The notes: generated from the letters alone by a model not told the origin. A stretch of 64,000 nucleotides of DNA from Luteibacter sp. 9135 (GCF_000745005.1 NZ_JQNB01000001.1:3651501-3715500), one strand, 5' to 3'; positions 42,944 through 53,033 are shown, counted from the stretch's first letter. Translations and numbers: made by a program.

Positions 42944-43072
42944 GAGCGCACGATGTGCGCGAAAAGGGTGCTCGCCTCGTCGTTGCGTTAAACGCGTCAT
43001 CGTAGACGCGTTGCAGTCGACGCATTGCCGCGTCGTCGCCTTGTTGGCTTTTCGCGCACATCGTGCGCTCCT
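42940..43072. repeat. REP pair (REPIN), right unit interrupted by IS110 copy 2
   Basis: A plus-strand unit at 42940-42962 supplies the ackA stop codon. The inverted partner at 43052-43072 is cut after the CT core, and its CTAC end reappears at 44217-44220. The rest of the gap to 43277 is IS110 non-coding sequence. Confidence 0.88.
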
Positions 43073-43108
43073 TATTTGTCCCGATTGCGCGAAAGTAGGT
43101 GCCGAGAG

Positions 43109-44201
<1,093 letters not shown>

Positions 44202-44271
44202 GGGTGGACACAGTTGCTACCAACCGCGGCGTTGGCGTGCAGCCGCCGCGGTCGGTCAGGGCGCCCGTTTG

Positions 44272-45789
44272 TTACACCACGACAACGGGGATCTTGCCGA
44301 TCTTCGAGCGCCATTCCTTCGGGCCGGTCTCGTGCACCGACGTGCCGGCGCTGTCGACGGCGACGGTCACGGGCATGTCCTTCACCTCGAACTCGTAGAT
44401 CGCTTCCATGCCCAGGTCTTCGAAGGCCAGCACCCGCGAGGCCTTGATCGCCTTGGAGACCAGGTACGCCGAGCCGCCGACGGCCATCAGGTACACGGCC
44501 TTGTTGTCGCGGATGGCTTCGATCGCGGCGGGACCGCGCTCGCTCTTGCCGACCATGCCCAGCAGGCCGGTGCTCTCGAGCATCTGCCGGGTGAACTTGT
44601 CCATGCGCGTGGCCGTGGTCGGGCCGGCGGGGCCGACCACTTCGTCGCGCACGGGGTCCACGGGGCCCACGTAGTAGATGAAGCGGTTGGTGAAGTCCAC
44701 GGGCAGCGTCTCGCCGCGATTCAACATGTCGATCATCCGCTTGTGCGCGGCGTCGCGGCCCGTGAGCAGCTTGCCGTTGAGCAGGATGGTCTCGCCCGGC
44801 TTCCAGTCGAGCACGTCCTCGCGGGTGATGGTGTCGAGGTTCACCCGGCGACCCTTGGACGCGTCGTAGGTAAGCTTCGGCCAGTCGTCCAGCGACGGCG
44901 GATCGAGCGACACCGGACCGGAGCCGTCCATCACGAAGTGCGCATGGCGAGTGGCGGCGCAGTTGGGGATCATCGCCACGGGCAGGTTGGCCGCGTGGGT
45001 GGGATAATCCTTCACCTTGATGTCGAGCACGGTGGTCAGGCCACCGAGGCCCTGCGCGCCGATGCCCAGCGCGTTGACCTTCTCGTACAGCTCCAGGCGC
45101 AGTTCTTCTGCCCGGTTGGACGGGCCACGGGCGATCAGGTCGACGATGTCGATCGGCTCCATCAGCGCCTCCTTCGCCAGCAGCATGGCCTTCTCGGCGG
45201 TGCCGCCGATGCCGATGCCGAGCATGCCCGGCGGGCACCAGCCGGCGCCCATGGTCGGCACGGTCTTCAGCACCCAGTCGACGATGGAATCGGACGGGTT
45301 GAGCATGGCGAACTTCGACTTGGCTTCCGAGCCGCCGCCCTTGGCGGCGACGATCACGTCGAGGGTGTCGCCCGGCACGATCGACACGTTGACCACGGCC
45401 GGCGTGTTGTCACGGGTGTTCATGCGCTTGCCTGCCGGATCGGCCAGCACCGAGGCACGCAGCTTGTTGTCCGGGTGGTTGTAGGCGCGGCGCACGCCTT
45501 CGTTGACCATGTCCTCGACGCCCATCGTGGCGTCGTCCCAGCGCACGTTCATGCCCACCTTGAGGAAAACCGTGACGATGCCGGTGTCCTGGCAGATCGG
45601 CCGGTGGCCCTCGGCGCACATGCGCGAGTTGATGAGGATCTGGGCGATGGCATCCCGGGCCGCCGGCGACTCTTCACGCTCGTATGCGGCGGAGAGGTTT
45701 TTGATGTAGTCGACCGGGTGGTAGTACGAGATGTACTGGAGGGCGTCAGCGACGCTGGTGATGAGGTCGTCCTGCTTGATCGAGGTCAT
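44272..45789 (-). CDS. fumA: Fumarate hydratase class I (iron-sulfur)
   Basis: Class I fumarases use an oxygen-sensitive [4Fe-4S] cluster to hydrate fumarate to malate in the TCA cycle. The 505-residue protein has the three cluster cysteines in the expected places (ICQDTGI, GWCPPGMLG, PNCAATRHAHF) and the family segments KGGGSEAKSKFAMLNPSD and PAGPTTATRMDKF. It converges on IS110 copy 2, which stops 54 bases short of the fumarase stop codon. The symbol fumA or fumB cannot be told apart by sequence alone. Confidence 0.93.
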   Translation of the reverse strand: MTSIKQDDLITSVADALQYISYYHPVDYIKNLSAAYEREESPAARDAIAQILINSRMCAEGHRPICQDTGIVTVFLKVGMNVRWDDATMGVEDMVNEGVRRAYNHPDNKLRASVLADPAGKRMNTRDNTPAVVNVSIVPGDTLDVIVAAKGGGSEAKSKFAMLNPSDSIVDWVLKTVPTMGAGWCPPGMLGIGIGGTAEKAMLLAKEALMEPIDIVDLIARGPSNRAEELRLELYEKVNALGIGAQGLGGLTTVLDIKVKDYPTHAANLPVAMIPNCAATRHAHFVMDGSGPVSLDPPSLDDWPKLTYDASKGRRVNLDTITREDVLDWKPGETILLNGKLLTGRDAAHKRMIDMLNRGETLPVDFTNRFIYYVGPVDPVRDEVVGPAGPTTATRMDKFTRQMLESTGLLGMVGKSERGPAAIEAIRDNKAVYLMAVGGSAYLVSKAIKASRVLAFEDLGMEAIYEFEVKDMPVTVAVDSAGTSVHETGPKEWRSKIGKIPVVVV

Positions 45790-45905
45790 GGCGCTTGGGC
45801 TGGCTCGCGGCGGCTGGCAAAGCAGCGATTTTAGCGCACCCGGCGGTGTAAGGTGCCGGACCTCGGGCCGGTCTGTTCCCGGTACCCATGCACATCGGAG
45901 TTTTC

Positions 45906-46871
45906 ATGCGTCAGCTACGTACCGTTTTCCTCGCCCTGGTGGTGGCCGTGTCCACCCTGGCCGCCGCGGCGCCCGCCCTGGCGGCGCAGACCGCGCCGGA
46001 GTTCGCCGGTATCGCCAACTGGCAGAATTCCAGGCCGCTGACGATGAAGGGCCTGCGCGGCAAGGTGGTGTTGATCGATTTCTGGGCGTATTCGTGCATC
46101 AACTGCCTGCGCACCCTGCCCCACGTCACCCGCTGGTACGACCAGTACAAGGACAAGGGCCTGGTGATCGTCGGCGTGCATTCGCCGGAATTCGCCTTCG
46201 AGAAGCAGGATGCCAACGTCCGCGACGCCATCGCCAAATACAACATCAAGTATCCCGTTGCCCAGGACAACGACCTGGAAACCTGGGACGCCTGGGACAA
46301 CCAGTACTGGCCGGCCGAGTACCTGGTGGACCAGCGCGGCAACGTGGTCGCCCATCATTTCGGTGAGGGCAACTACGCCGAGATGGAGAACGCTATCCGC
46401 ACGCTGCTCGGCCTGCCCCGCCTCGCCGCCGCCACCGAGAACGACAAGGACGCCCCGGATTTCAGCCAGCTGGGCTCCCCGGAGATGTACTTCGGCAGCG
46501 AGCGCAGCAAGAACAACGCCAGCGCCGGCGGCGACAGCACGGGCACGCGCGACTTCACCGCGCCGTCCCGCCTGGAGCTCAACCAGTTCGCCCTGGTCGG
46601 CAAGTGGGAAATCGGCCGCCAGAATGCGTCCCTGGTCGGCCCGACCGGCGAGATCCGCCTGCATTTCAAGGCGAAGAAGGTCCACATGGTCGCCAGCGCC
46701 AACGACCCGGTCACCCTCCAGATCGCCGTCGACGGCAAGCCGATGGCCCCGGTGACCGTGCAGAAGAGCCAGCTCTACACGTTGTTCGACGGTGACGGCT
46801 ACAAGGACCACGTGCTGACGATCAAGATCGACAAGGCCAATTTCCACGCCTTCACCTTCACCTTCGGCTGA
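45906..46871 (+). CDS. Secreted thioredoxin-like protein with DipZ-type C-terminal domain
   Basis: The 321-residue product has a signal peptide (RTVFLALVVAVSTLAAAAPA) and a thioredoxin domain with the redox pair C64/C67 in WAYSCINCLRT. The C-terminal 120 residues (QFALVGKWEIGRQNASLVGP and KVHMVASANDPVTLQIAVDG) match the galactose-binding-like domain seen in DipZ proteins. It probably acts in periplasmic disulfide or peroxide chemistry. ATG 45906 with CGGAG upstream gives a normal signal peptide; an ATG six codons earlier is possible. Confidence 0.85.
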   Translation: MRQLRTVFLALVVAVSTLAAAAPALAAQTAPEFAGIANWQNSRPLTMKGLRGKVVLIDFWAYSCINCLRTLPHVTRWYDQYKDKGLVIVGVHSPEFAFEKQDANVRDAIAKYNIKYPVAQDNDLETWDAWDNQYWPAEYLVDQRGNVVAHHFGEGNYAEMENAIRTLLGLPRLAAATENDKDAPDFSQLGSPEMYFGSERSKNNASAGGDSTGTRDFTAPSRLELNQFALVGKWEIGRQNASLVGPTGEIRLHFKAKKVHMVASANDPVTLQIAVDGKPMAPVTVQKSQLYTLFDGDGYKDHVLTIKIDKANFHAFTFTFG

Positions 46872-46886
46872 TCCAGACGCCGAGGG

Positions 46887-46965
46887 GTAGGAGCGCACGC
46901 TGTGCGCGAAAAGCCAACGGGGCGACGACGCGGCGCCCCTGATCGCGCACATCGTGCGCTCCTAC
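46887..46965. repeat. REP pair (REPIN)
   Basis: GTAG-headed units lie at 46887-46909 (plus; one loop base changed, CAC-GCT-GTG) and 46943-46965 (minus), 33 bases apart. Confidence 0.85.
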
Positions 46966-47033
46966 GACGGCAGGTCCAGATCCCGCCCACCACGCCGTCT
47001 GGGCCGAGCCGCTGTTGCACGAGTGTTTCTTAA

Positions 47034-47066
47034 GATATATCGTACGACCACTACGTACGATATATC
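47034..47066. promoter_or_regulatory. Palindromic operator upstream of the PadR-type regulator
   Basis: GATATATCGTACG and CGTACGATATATC form a perfect 13-base inverted repeat with seven bases between. It ends directly before the ribosome site (CCGGAG) of the regulator gene. PadR-type repressors bind such sites, so autoregulation of the two-gene unit is likely. Each arm also contains an inner TCGTACGA-like palindrome. Confidence 0.8.
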
Positions 47067-47078
47067 CGGAGCAACCCC

Positions 47079-47699
47079 ATGCACTTTTTCCACCACGCCA
47101 AACACCACTTCCACGACACGATGGCCGCCATGGCCATGGGCCGCGGGGGTCCAGGCGGCCGCTTCGGCGGCGGCCCGTTCGGCTTCGACGATCGCGGTGA
47201 CGGCATGCGCGGTGGCCGCGGTGGCGGTCGCTTCGGCGGGCGCATGTTCGGCCACGGCGACCTGCGCCTCCTGCTGCTGGCCCTGATCGAGGAACAGCCT
47301 CGCCACGGCTACGAACTGATCCGCACCATCGAGGAGATGTTCGAAGGCCAGTACAGCCCCAGCCCGGGCGCCATCTACCCGACCCTGACCATGCTCGAGG
47401 AACTGGGCTATGCGCGGGTCGAGGCGGAAACCGGCGGCAAGAAGCTCTATGCCATCACCGAGACCGGTAGCGCCTTCCTTCGCGACAACCGCGACACGCT
47501 GGAAGCCCTGACCGAGCGCTTGCAGGTGATGTCCCGGCACATGCGCCGGATGAGCGTGCCCAACGAGGTGCGCGAGGCCATGCACACGCTGAAGCACCAG
47601 CTCGTCAACCATCACAAGGGCTGGGACGATGCCGAGCTCAAGCGGGTTGCGCAGCTGATCGAGGCCACGGCGCGGGCCATCGCGGAGCGCAACGCATGA
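47079..47699 (+). CDS. nfeR: PadR-family metal-responsive repressor (YqjI/NfeR-like)
   Basis: The 206-residue protein has a histidine-rich start (MHFFHHAKHHFHD, six His in the first twelve residues), a glycine/arginine-rich linker to about residue 58, and the PadR winged helix (HGDLRLLLLALIEEQPRHGY, then YSPSPGAIYPTLTMLEELGY). E. coli YqjI has the same plan and represses yqjH until metal binds its N-terminal tail. The downstream overlapping gene encodes a YqjH-like reductase, which strengthens the assignment. E. coli YqjI also has cysteines in the tail; here only histidines are seen, so the metal response may differ. Confidence 0.88.
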   Translation: MHFFHHAKHHFHDTMAAMAMGRGGPGGRFGGGPFGFDDRGDGMRGGRGGGRFGGRMFGHGDLRLLLLALIEEQPRHGYELIRTIEEMFEGQYSPSPGAIYPTLTMLEELGYARVEAETGGKKLYAITETGSAFLRDNRDTLEALTERLQVMSRHMRRMSVPNEVREAMHTLKHQLVNHHKGWDDAELKRVAQLIEATARAIAERNA

Positions 47700-48460
47700 A
47701 CGACGCCGTCCAACGCCACGCCATCACCCGTGTCCGCCACACGCTCAAGGCACGCCGCTTGACGGTCTCGCGCGTGCAGAACCTTTCCCCGCGCATGGTC
47801 CGGGTCACCCTCACCGGCGACGAACTGGAGGGCTTCGTCACCGCCTCGCCCGACGACCACGTGAAGCTGTTCTTTCCCGTGGAAGGCGGTGCGATCAACG
47901 CGCCGACGATGACGCCGGAAGGTCCGGTCTACCCGACGGGCGTTACCCCCTCGCCCGCCCGCGATTACACGCCACGGCGCTACGACGCGACCCGCAACGA
48001 ACTGGACATCGATTTCGTCCTGCACGGCGAGGGCCCGGCGTCCACCTGGGCCGAGCAGGTAAAGGTCGGCGATACGATCGGCCTGGGCGGGCCACGCGGT
48101 TCCATGATCGTGCCGGACGACTTCGACCACTACGTACTCGTCGGCGACGAAACGGCCCTGCCGGCCATCGGTCGCTGGCTGGAAGATATGCCGGCCGCCA
48201 CACCGGTCACGGTGCTGGTGGAAGTGGCGGCCGGGGCGGAACGCCAGGTACTGGCCCGCGACGTGCACTGGTTCATCCGTGGCGCATCCACGCCGTCGCT
48301 CGACGAGATGCTGGCCGTGTTGCCCATCCCCGCCGGCGATACCTACTGGTGGGTAGCAGTCGAATCCGCTCGGGCGCGCAAGCTCCGCACCCTGCTGGTG
48401 GAGACGCGCGGCATCGACAAGGACTGGGTCAAGGCGACCGGCTACTGGCAGGCCGAGTAA
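47696..48460 (+). CDS. nfeF: Siderophore-interacting FAD ferric reductase (YqjH/NfeF-like)
   Basis: The 254-residue flavoprotein reduces ferric chelates with NADPH to release iron. Family features are the FAD-binding DYTPRRYDATRNELDIDFV (R-x-Y-[ST]-type site with LHGEGPASTWAEQV), GDTIGLGGPRGSM, and a C-terminal NADPH part (VGDETALPAIGRWLEDM). The ATG overlaps the regulator stop (ATGA), so the two proteins are made together. A periplasmic signal is absent, as expected for a cytoplasmic reductase. Confidence 0.9.
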   Translation: MNDAVQRHAITRVRHTLKARRLTVSRVQNLSPRMVRVTLTGDELEGFVTASPDDHVKLFFPVEGGAINAPTMTPEGPVYPTGVTPSPARDYTPRRYDATRNELDIDFVLHGEGPASTWAEQVKVGDTIGLGGPRGSMIVPDDFDHYVLVGDETALPAIGRWLEDMPAATPVTVLVEVAAGAERQVLARDVHWFIRGASTPSLDEMLAVLPIPAGDTYWWVAVESARARKLRTLLVETRGIDKDWVKATGYWQAE

Positions 48461-48595
48461 GGCCGCACCGGCGCGACCCCATCGTGCTCGGGGTCACGCC
48501 GGGCCCCCGAACCTTAATCGCACCCTTTCATGAACACATAACCTTGTCAGCCTTCACGTTAACTCTGTCGCTGTTATGGGAGCGGAGGCAGGACG

Positions 48596-50734
48596 ATGCG
48601 GCGTGGAAGGAAAATACTGGCGTGGGTGCTCGGGATCGTCATCCTGCTCATCGTGGCGATCATCCTGTTCATCGCGTTCTTCGACTGGAACCGGTTGAAA
48701 CCCACCATCAACGCCAAGGTGTCCGAGGCCATCGGCCGCCCCTTCGCCATCAACGGCGACCTGTCCGCGCACTGGTCGCGTGAGCCCGGCGAGAGTGGGC
48801 TCACCAGCCTCATCCCGTGGCCGCACTTCGAAGCACGCGACATCACCGTCGCCAACCCGGACTGGGCGAAGACGAAGCAGTTCGCCACGCTGGACTCCCT
48901 GCAATTCCGCCTGTCGCCGTTCCCGCTCATCTCCCACCGCATCGTGGTGCCCGAGATCCGCCTGGGCCAGCCGAAGATCGACCTGCAGCGCATGAAGAAC
49001 GGCGACGACACCTGGACGTTCAAGCTGCCCGAGAGCTCCGGCCCATCGGAATGGCAGCTGGAACTCAACGCCATCGTGTTCGACAAGGGCCACATCGACT
49101 TCAACGATGCGCAGACCCAGATCGTCATGGGCATCGACGTGACCCCGCTGGCCAAAGGCATCCCGTTCGACCAGATCATGGCGCAGCAGGAGACCGACTC
49201 GCGGACGCAGGCGAAGAAGACCACCGGTGCCAGCGCGAAGACGATGGCCAAAAGCGATGCGGACGAAAAGGACCGCAACGACGAGACCAAGAAGAAGCAG
49301 GTCTACCTGTTCGCCTGGGATGCCAAGGGCACCTACAAGAAAGCCACGGTGACCGCCACGGCGAAGACCGGTGGCGTGCTGGCCCTGCGCGACGCGACCC
49401 GGCCCTTCCCCGTGGCCGCCGATGCCCGCTTCGGCGACACGCATATCGCCTTCGTCGGCACGCTGACCGACCCGGTCAACATGGGCGCGCTGGATATCCG
49501 CCTGTGGTTGTCGGGCACGAGCATGTCGCACCTGTACGACCTGACCGGCGTCACCCTGCCGGACACCCCGCCTTACGCCACCGAAGGCCACCTCACCGCG
49601 AACCTGAAAAAGGGTGACAGTGTTTTCACCTACGACCATTTCACCGGCCGTGTCGGCGGCAGCGACCTCGGCGGCAGCCTCACCTTCAACACCGGCGGCG
49701 CCCGCCCCAGCCTCACCGGCGCGCTGAAGTCCAACCAGCTGCTCTTCAGCGACCTGGCACCGCTGATCGGCGGCGGCTCCAACAAGGAAAAGACCGAGCG
49801 TGGCGATGCGGTCAGGCAGCCCGACGACAAGGTGTTGCCGGTGGAACCGTTCAAGACGGACCGCTGGAACGCGATGGACGCCGATGTGGAATTCACCGGG
49901 GTGAAGATCGTCCACGGCGAGCGCCTGCCGATCGACAACCTGTATACGCACCTGGTCATGAAGGATGCCGTGCTGACCCTCGACCCGCTGAAGTTCGGCG
50001 TGGCCGGCGGTACCGTGGGCAGCAACATCAAGCTGGACGGATCGAAGACGCCCATGACCGGCGGCTTCAACCTCGGTGCCCGCCACATGAAGCTGAAGGA
50101 ACTGTTCCCGAGCTTCGAGCCGATGAAGACCAGCTTCGGTGAACTCAACGGCGATGCCTCGCTCACGGCCACCGGCAATTCCCCGGCCGCCCTGCTGGGC
50201 AGCTCCAACGGCGAGGTCAAGCTGCTGATCAACGATGGCGCCATCAGCAGTTCGCTGCTGGAGCTGGCGGGCCTCAATGTGGGCAGCTATGCCGTCAACA
50301 AGCTGTTCGGCGACGAGGTGGTCAAGATCAACTGCATGGCCGCGGACCTGGTGACCACGCACGGTGACATGGAGTCGAAGCTGTTCGCGTTCGATACGGA
50401 AAAGGCGCTGATCAACGTTACCGGCGACATCGACTTCAAGACCGAGAAGCTCAACCTCGACATCGTGCCGCACACCAAGGGCTTCCGCCTGTTCTCGCTG
50501 CGCTCGCCGCTGTACGTGCACGGCACGATGAAGAACCCCTCGGTGGGCGTGCATGCCGGCCCGCTGATCCTGCGCGCCGGCGGCGCCGCCGCGCTGGCCG
50601 TGTTCGCGGCGCCGGTCGCCGCCCTGGCCGCGCTGGCCGTTCCGGAAAGCGGCAAGGCCGATGCCACCCAGTGCAAGCCGCTGCTGGACGACATCCGCAG
50701 CACCCCGCCGAAGGCACCCGCCGTCCGCAAATAA
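48596..50734 (+). CDS. AsmA-family membrane-anchored protein
   Basis: The 712-residue protein begins with one membrane helix (ILAWVLGIVILLIVAIILFI) and the conserved FFDWNRLKPTINAKVSEAIG, the N-terminal AsmA signature. The long periplasmic part is repetitive beta structure, as in AsmA/TamB-type proteins that bridge or shuttle phospholipids to the outer membrane. A lysine/aspartate-rich stretch near 200-235 is probably disordered. The C-terminal region (VGVHAGPLILRAGGAAALAV) is hydrophobic. Its substrate is inferred from the family. Confidence 0.88.
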   Translation: MRRGRKILAWVLGIVILLIVAIILFIAFFDWNRLKPTINAKVSEAIGRPFAINGDLSAHWSREPGESGLTSLIPWPHFEARDITVANPDWAKTKQFATLDSLQFRLSPFPLISHRIVVPEIRLGQPKIDLQRMKNGDDTWTFKLPESSGPSEWQLELNAIVFDKGHIDFNDAQTQIVMGIDVTPLAKGIPFDQIMAQQETDSRTQAKKTTGASAKTMAKSDADEKDRNDETKKKQVYLFAWDAKGTYKKATVTATAKTGGVLALRDATRPFPVAADARFGDTHIAFVGTLTDPVNMGALDIRLWLSGTSMSHLYDLTGVTLPDTPPYATEGHLTANLKKGDSVFTYDHFTGRVGGSDLGGSLTFNTGGARPSLTGALKSNQLLFSDLAPLIGGGSNKEKTERGDAVRQPDDKVLPVEPFKTDRWNAMDADVEFTGVKIVHGERLPIDNLYTHLVMKDAVLTLDPLKFGVAGGTVGSNIKLDGSKTPMTGGFNLGARHMKLKELFPSFEPMKTSFGELNGDASLTATGNSPAALLGSSNGEVKLLINDGAISSSLLELAGLNVGSYAVNKLFGDEVVKINCMAADLVTTHGDMESKLFAFDTEKALINVTGDIDFKTEKLNLDIVPHTKGFRLFSLRSPLYVHGTMKNPSVGVHAGPLILRAGGAAALAVFAAPVAALAALAVPESGKADATQCKPLLDDIRSTPPKAPAVRK

Positions 50735-50744
50735 GATAAGCCAA

Positions 50745-50765
50745 GACCCTGCCGACCGCAGGGTC
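50745..50765 (+). terminator. Hairpin after the AsmA gene
   Basis: GACCCTGC pairs perfectly with GCAGGGTC over a five-base loop, ten bases after the stop. No T-run follows, so it is only a possible terminator. Confidence 0.4.
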
Positions 50766-50805
50766 CTGCTAGCGATGTCCCCCAGGCTTCGGGCAAGCTT
50801 CCCCC

Positions 50806-51702
50806 ATGACCCCTGCCCGCAAAGCCCATCTACAGATCCACTTCTGTGTCCTGCTCTGGGGCGTCACCGCCATCCTCGGCAAGCTGATCACCCTGGCGGC
50901 GCTGCCGCTGGTCTGGTGGCGCATGCTGCTGGTCTCGGTCACGCTGCTGTGTCTTCCGCGCGTGTGGCGGTCGCTGCGTGCCCTGCCCCCTCGACTGTTG
51001 CTGTCCTACGCCGGCATCGGCGTGATCGTCTCGCTGCACTGGCTGACCTTTTACGGCGCCATCAAGTTGGCCAACGCCTCCGTTGCCGCCACCTGCATCG
51101 CCTTGTGCCCGGCGTTCCTGGCCATCGTCGAGCCCTGGGTTGCCGGTAAGCGCTTCGACGCGCGTGAACTGTTGATCGGCGCGGCCGTGGTGCCCGGCGT
51201 GGCGCTGGTGGCCGGTGGCGTGCCGGGCGAGATGCGGATCGGTCTGGCCGTGGGCGTGCTGTCGGCGATCTTCGTGGCTTTCTTCAGCGCACTGAACAAG
51301 CGGCTGGTGGACAAGGCGGATGCGCTCACCGTGACCTGCATCGAGTTGGGTAGCGGCACGCTGTTCCTCACCCTGCTGGCGCCGTTCATGGCGGGGCCGC
51401 TGCTTCCCGTGCCGGATCTGCATGATGGTGTCTTGATCGTGCTGCTGGCCTACGGGTGCACGCTGCTGCCGTTCGTGCTGGCGCTGACGGCGTTGCGGTA
51501 TCTCACGGCGTTCGCGACGCAGATGGTGACGAACCTGGAGCCGGTGTACGCGATCCTGCTGGCCATTCCGCTGCTGGGGGAGCAGCGGGAGCTGGGCTGG
51601 ACGTTCTATGTGGGGGTGGCGATCATTTTAGGCGCGGTGTTTGCGCATCCGTTCCTGCACCGGGGGGAGGTGGCGGGGGCTTCGGATCTGGTGGTGCCTT
51701 GA
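50806..51702 (+). CDS. EamA/DMT-superfamily transporter
   Basis: The 298-residue protein has ten predicted membrane helices in two EamA repeats. Examples are FYGAIKLANASVAATCIALC in the first half and ALRYLTAFATQMVTNLEPVY in the second, each with the TxxxPxx-type end of the family. It should export or import a small metabolite; the substrate is not predictable. The start has only a weak ribosome site. Confidence 0.85.
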   Translation: MTPARKAHLQIHFCVLLWGVTAILGKLITLAALPLVWWRMLLVSVTLLCLPRVWRSLRALPPRLLLSYAGIGVIVSLHWLTFYGAIKLANASVAATCIALCPAFLAIVEPWVAGKRFDARELLIGAAVVPGVALVAGGVPGEMRIGLAVGVLSAIFVAFFSALNKRLVDKADALTVTCIELGSGTLFLTLLAPFMAGPLLPVPDLHDGVLIVLLAYGCTLLPFVLALTALRYLTAFATQMVTNLEPVYAILLAIPLLGEQRELGWTFYVGVAIILGAVFAHPFLHRGEVAGASDLVVP

Positions 51703-51750
51703 GGGGGCTTTGAGCCCTTGCCCTGAGGGGATCGGGGTCGCCGACCTCGA

Positions 51751-51773
51751 TCGCCGACATCGTCGGCTCCTAC
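51751..51773 (-). repeat. REP palindrome, variant class with compensated arms
   Basis: The arms read GCCGAC/GTCGGC instead of GCGCAC/GTGCGC, while the head and loop are unchanged. Both arms changed together, so pairing is kept. Confidence 0.75.
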
Positions 51774-51809
51774 ATACACATAGGCAGCGGAGCGGGAATT
51801 GGGTGGCGG

Positions 51810-52010
51810 TCAGGCGCGGCCGCGGGCGCGCATGGTGCGTTGGCGGCGGACGCGTTTGCCGGAGGTGCGGATGGTTTCGCGCTTGCGGGACGGTGAGGCC
51901 GCTGCGTTGCCGCGAGTCTTGGGTCGGTTCGTTTTCAGGGCGCTGGACATCTTCGGAGCGATGGACATCTTCGGGGCGCGGGACATCTTCGGGGCGCGGG
52001 ACATCTTCAT
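51810..52010 (-). CDS. Small very basic protein with KMSxAP repeats
   Basis: The 66-residue product starts with three to four copies of a six-residue unit (KMSRAP, KMSRAP, KMSIAP, KMSSAL) and continues with a lysine/arginine-rich tail ending RRQRTMRARGRA. It has no acidic stretch and could bind nucleic acid. ATG 52010 has CCGGAG six bases upstream. A longer form from ATG 52043 would have its ribosome site and start codon inside a hairpin (52028-52060). No family is recognised, and low complexity makes the coding call uncertain. Confidence 0.5.
   Translation of the reverse strand: MKMSRAPKMSRAPKMSIAPKMSSALKTNRPKTRGNAAASPSRKRETIRTSGKRVRRQRTMRARGRA
51946..52009. repeat. 18-base tandem repeat inside the small basic gene
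   Basis: On the plus strand GACATCTTCGGGGCGCGG occurs twice exactly, preceded by a unit with two or three changes and followed by a partial unit. It encodes the KMSxAP repeats. Confidence 0.75.
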
Positions 52011-52027
52011 GGGTACTCCGGAACGGG

Positions 52028-52060
52028 ACCGGGAGGTTCCCATGCTGGGGACCTCCCGGT
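52028..52060. other. Long hairpin upstream of the small basic gene
   Basis: ACCGGGAGGT pairs with ACCTCCCGGT, and CCC with GGG inside it, leaving a short loop that contains an ATG on the minus strand. It lies between the oxygenase stop and the small gene and may act as a leader structure or terminator. Confidence 0.5.
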
Positions 52061-52081
52061 GAAAAACCCGCTAAGAAGTGA

Positions 52082-53017
52082 TCAGATCAGCTTGATCTGG
52101 CGCAGACGTTCCTGAAGATACTCGTGGGCCGTGATCGGCTCGGGATAGCGCTTCGGGTTGTCAGGCGTCACGCAGGACGGCAACACGTCGAGCACCACGT
52201 CCGGGTTGGGGTGCAGGAAGAACGGCACCGAATAGCGCGGCTTGCGCGCGTTGGCGTTCTTCGGGTTGACCACGCGGTGGGTGGTGGAGGGGTACACATG
52301 GTTGGTCAGGCGCTGCAGCATGTCGCCGATGTTGACCACGATGGCGTCGCCCTCGGTGGTGATCGGCAGCCACTCGCCTTCACGCGTGAGCACTTCCAGG
52401 CCTTCGGCGCTCGCGCCCACCAGCAGCGTGATGAAGTTGATGTCCTCGTGCGCGCCGGCGCGCTCGTTGGGCACGTCGTCGGCGACGATCGGCGGGTAGT
52501 GGATCGGGCGCAGGATGGCGTTGCCCGAATCGATCTTGTCGTCGAAGAAATGCTCCGGCAGGTCGATGTGCAGGGCCAGGGCGCGCAGCACGCGCGCGCC
52601 GAGCTCATCCAGTGCGTCGTACAGGCCGTAGCCCTTTTCCTTGAAATCGGGCACTTCCGCCGGCCAGATATTGGGCGGCATGACGTCGGCGAAGACGGAA
52701 TCGCGGGGAATCTCGCGCCCGATGTGCCAGAACTCCTTGAGATCGGCGAAATGGCTGTCCTTGGCGGTTTCCACCTTGAACGGGGTGTAGCCGCGCGCAC
52801 CGCCGCCGCCGGGGATGTGGTACTGGCGCTTGACGTCGTCGGGCAGCGCGAAGAAGCGCACGAACGCGTCGTACGCCCCGTCGATCGCTTCCTTGGGGAT
52901 GCCGTGGCCGCTGATGCCGCAGAAGCCGTATTCACGGTACGCCGCGCCCAGTTCGGCGACGAACGCCTCGCGGTCGGTGTCGTAACGACGGATATCGAGG
53001 GTGGGGACCTTCTTCAT
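52082..53017 (-). CDS. 2-oxoglutarate/Fe(II)-dependent dioxygenase (isopenicillin N synthase type)
   Basis: The 311-residue enzyme contains the N-terminal family segment YGFCGISGHGIP and the metal-binding H-x-D in AGAHEDINFITLL, with the distal His in STTHRVVNP. The co-substrate-binding R-x-S is in RYSVPFFLHP. Substrates in this family range from peptides to hormones and cannot be named here. It is followed by the hairpin and the small basic gene and lies 16 bases downstream of glmM on the same strand. Confidence 0.9.
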   Translation of the reverse strand: MKKVPTLDIRRYDTDREAFVAELGAAYREYGFCGISGHGIPKEAIDGAYDAFVRFFALPDDVKRQYHIPGGGGARGYTPFKVETAKDSHFADLKEFWHIGREIPRDSVFADVMPPNIWPAEVPDFKEKGYGLYDALDELGARVLRALALHIDLPEHFFDDKIDSGNAILRPIHYPPIVADDVPNERAGAHEDINFITLLVGASAEGLEVLTREGEWLPITTEGDAIVVNIGDMLQRLTNHVYPSTTHRVVNPKNANARKPRYSVPFFLHPNPDVVLDVLPSCVTPDNPKRYPEPITAHEYLQERLRQIKLI

Positions 53018-53033
53018 ACGGCTTCCGGGTGGT

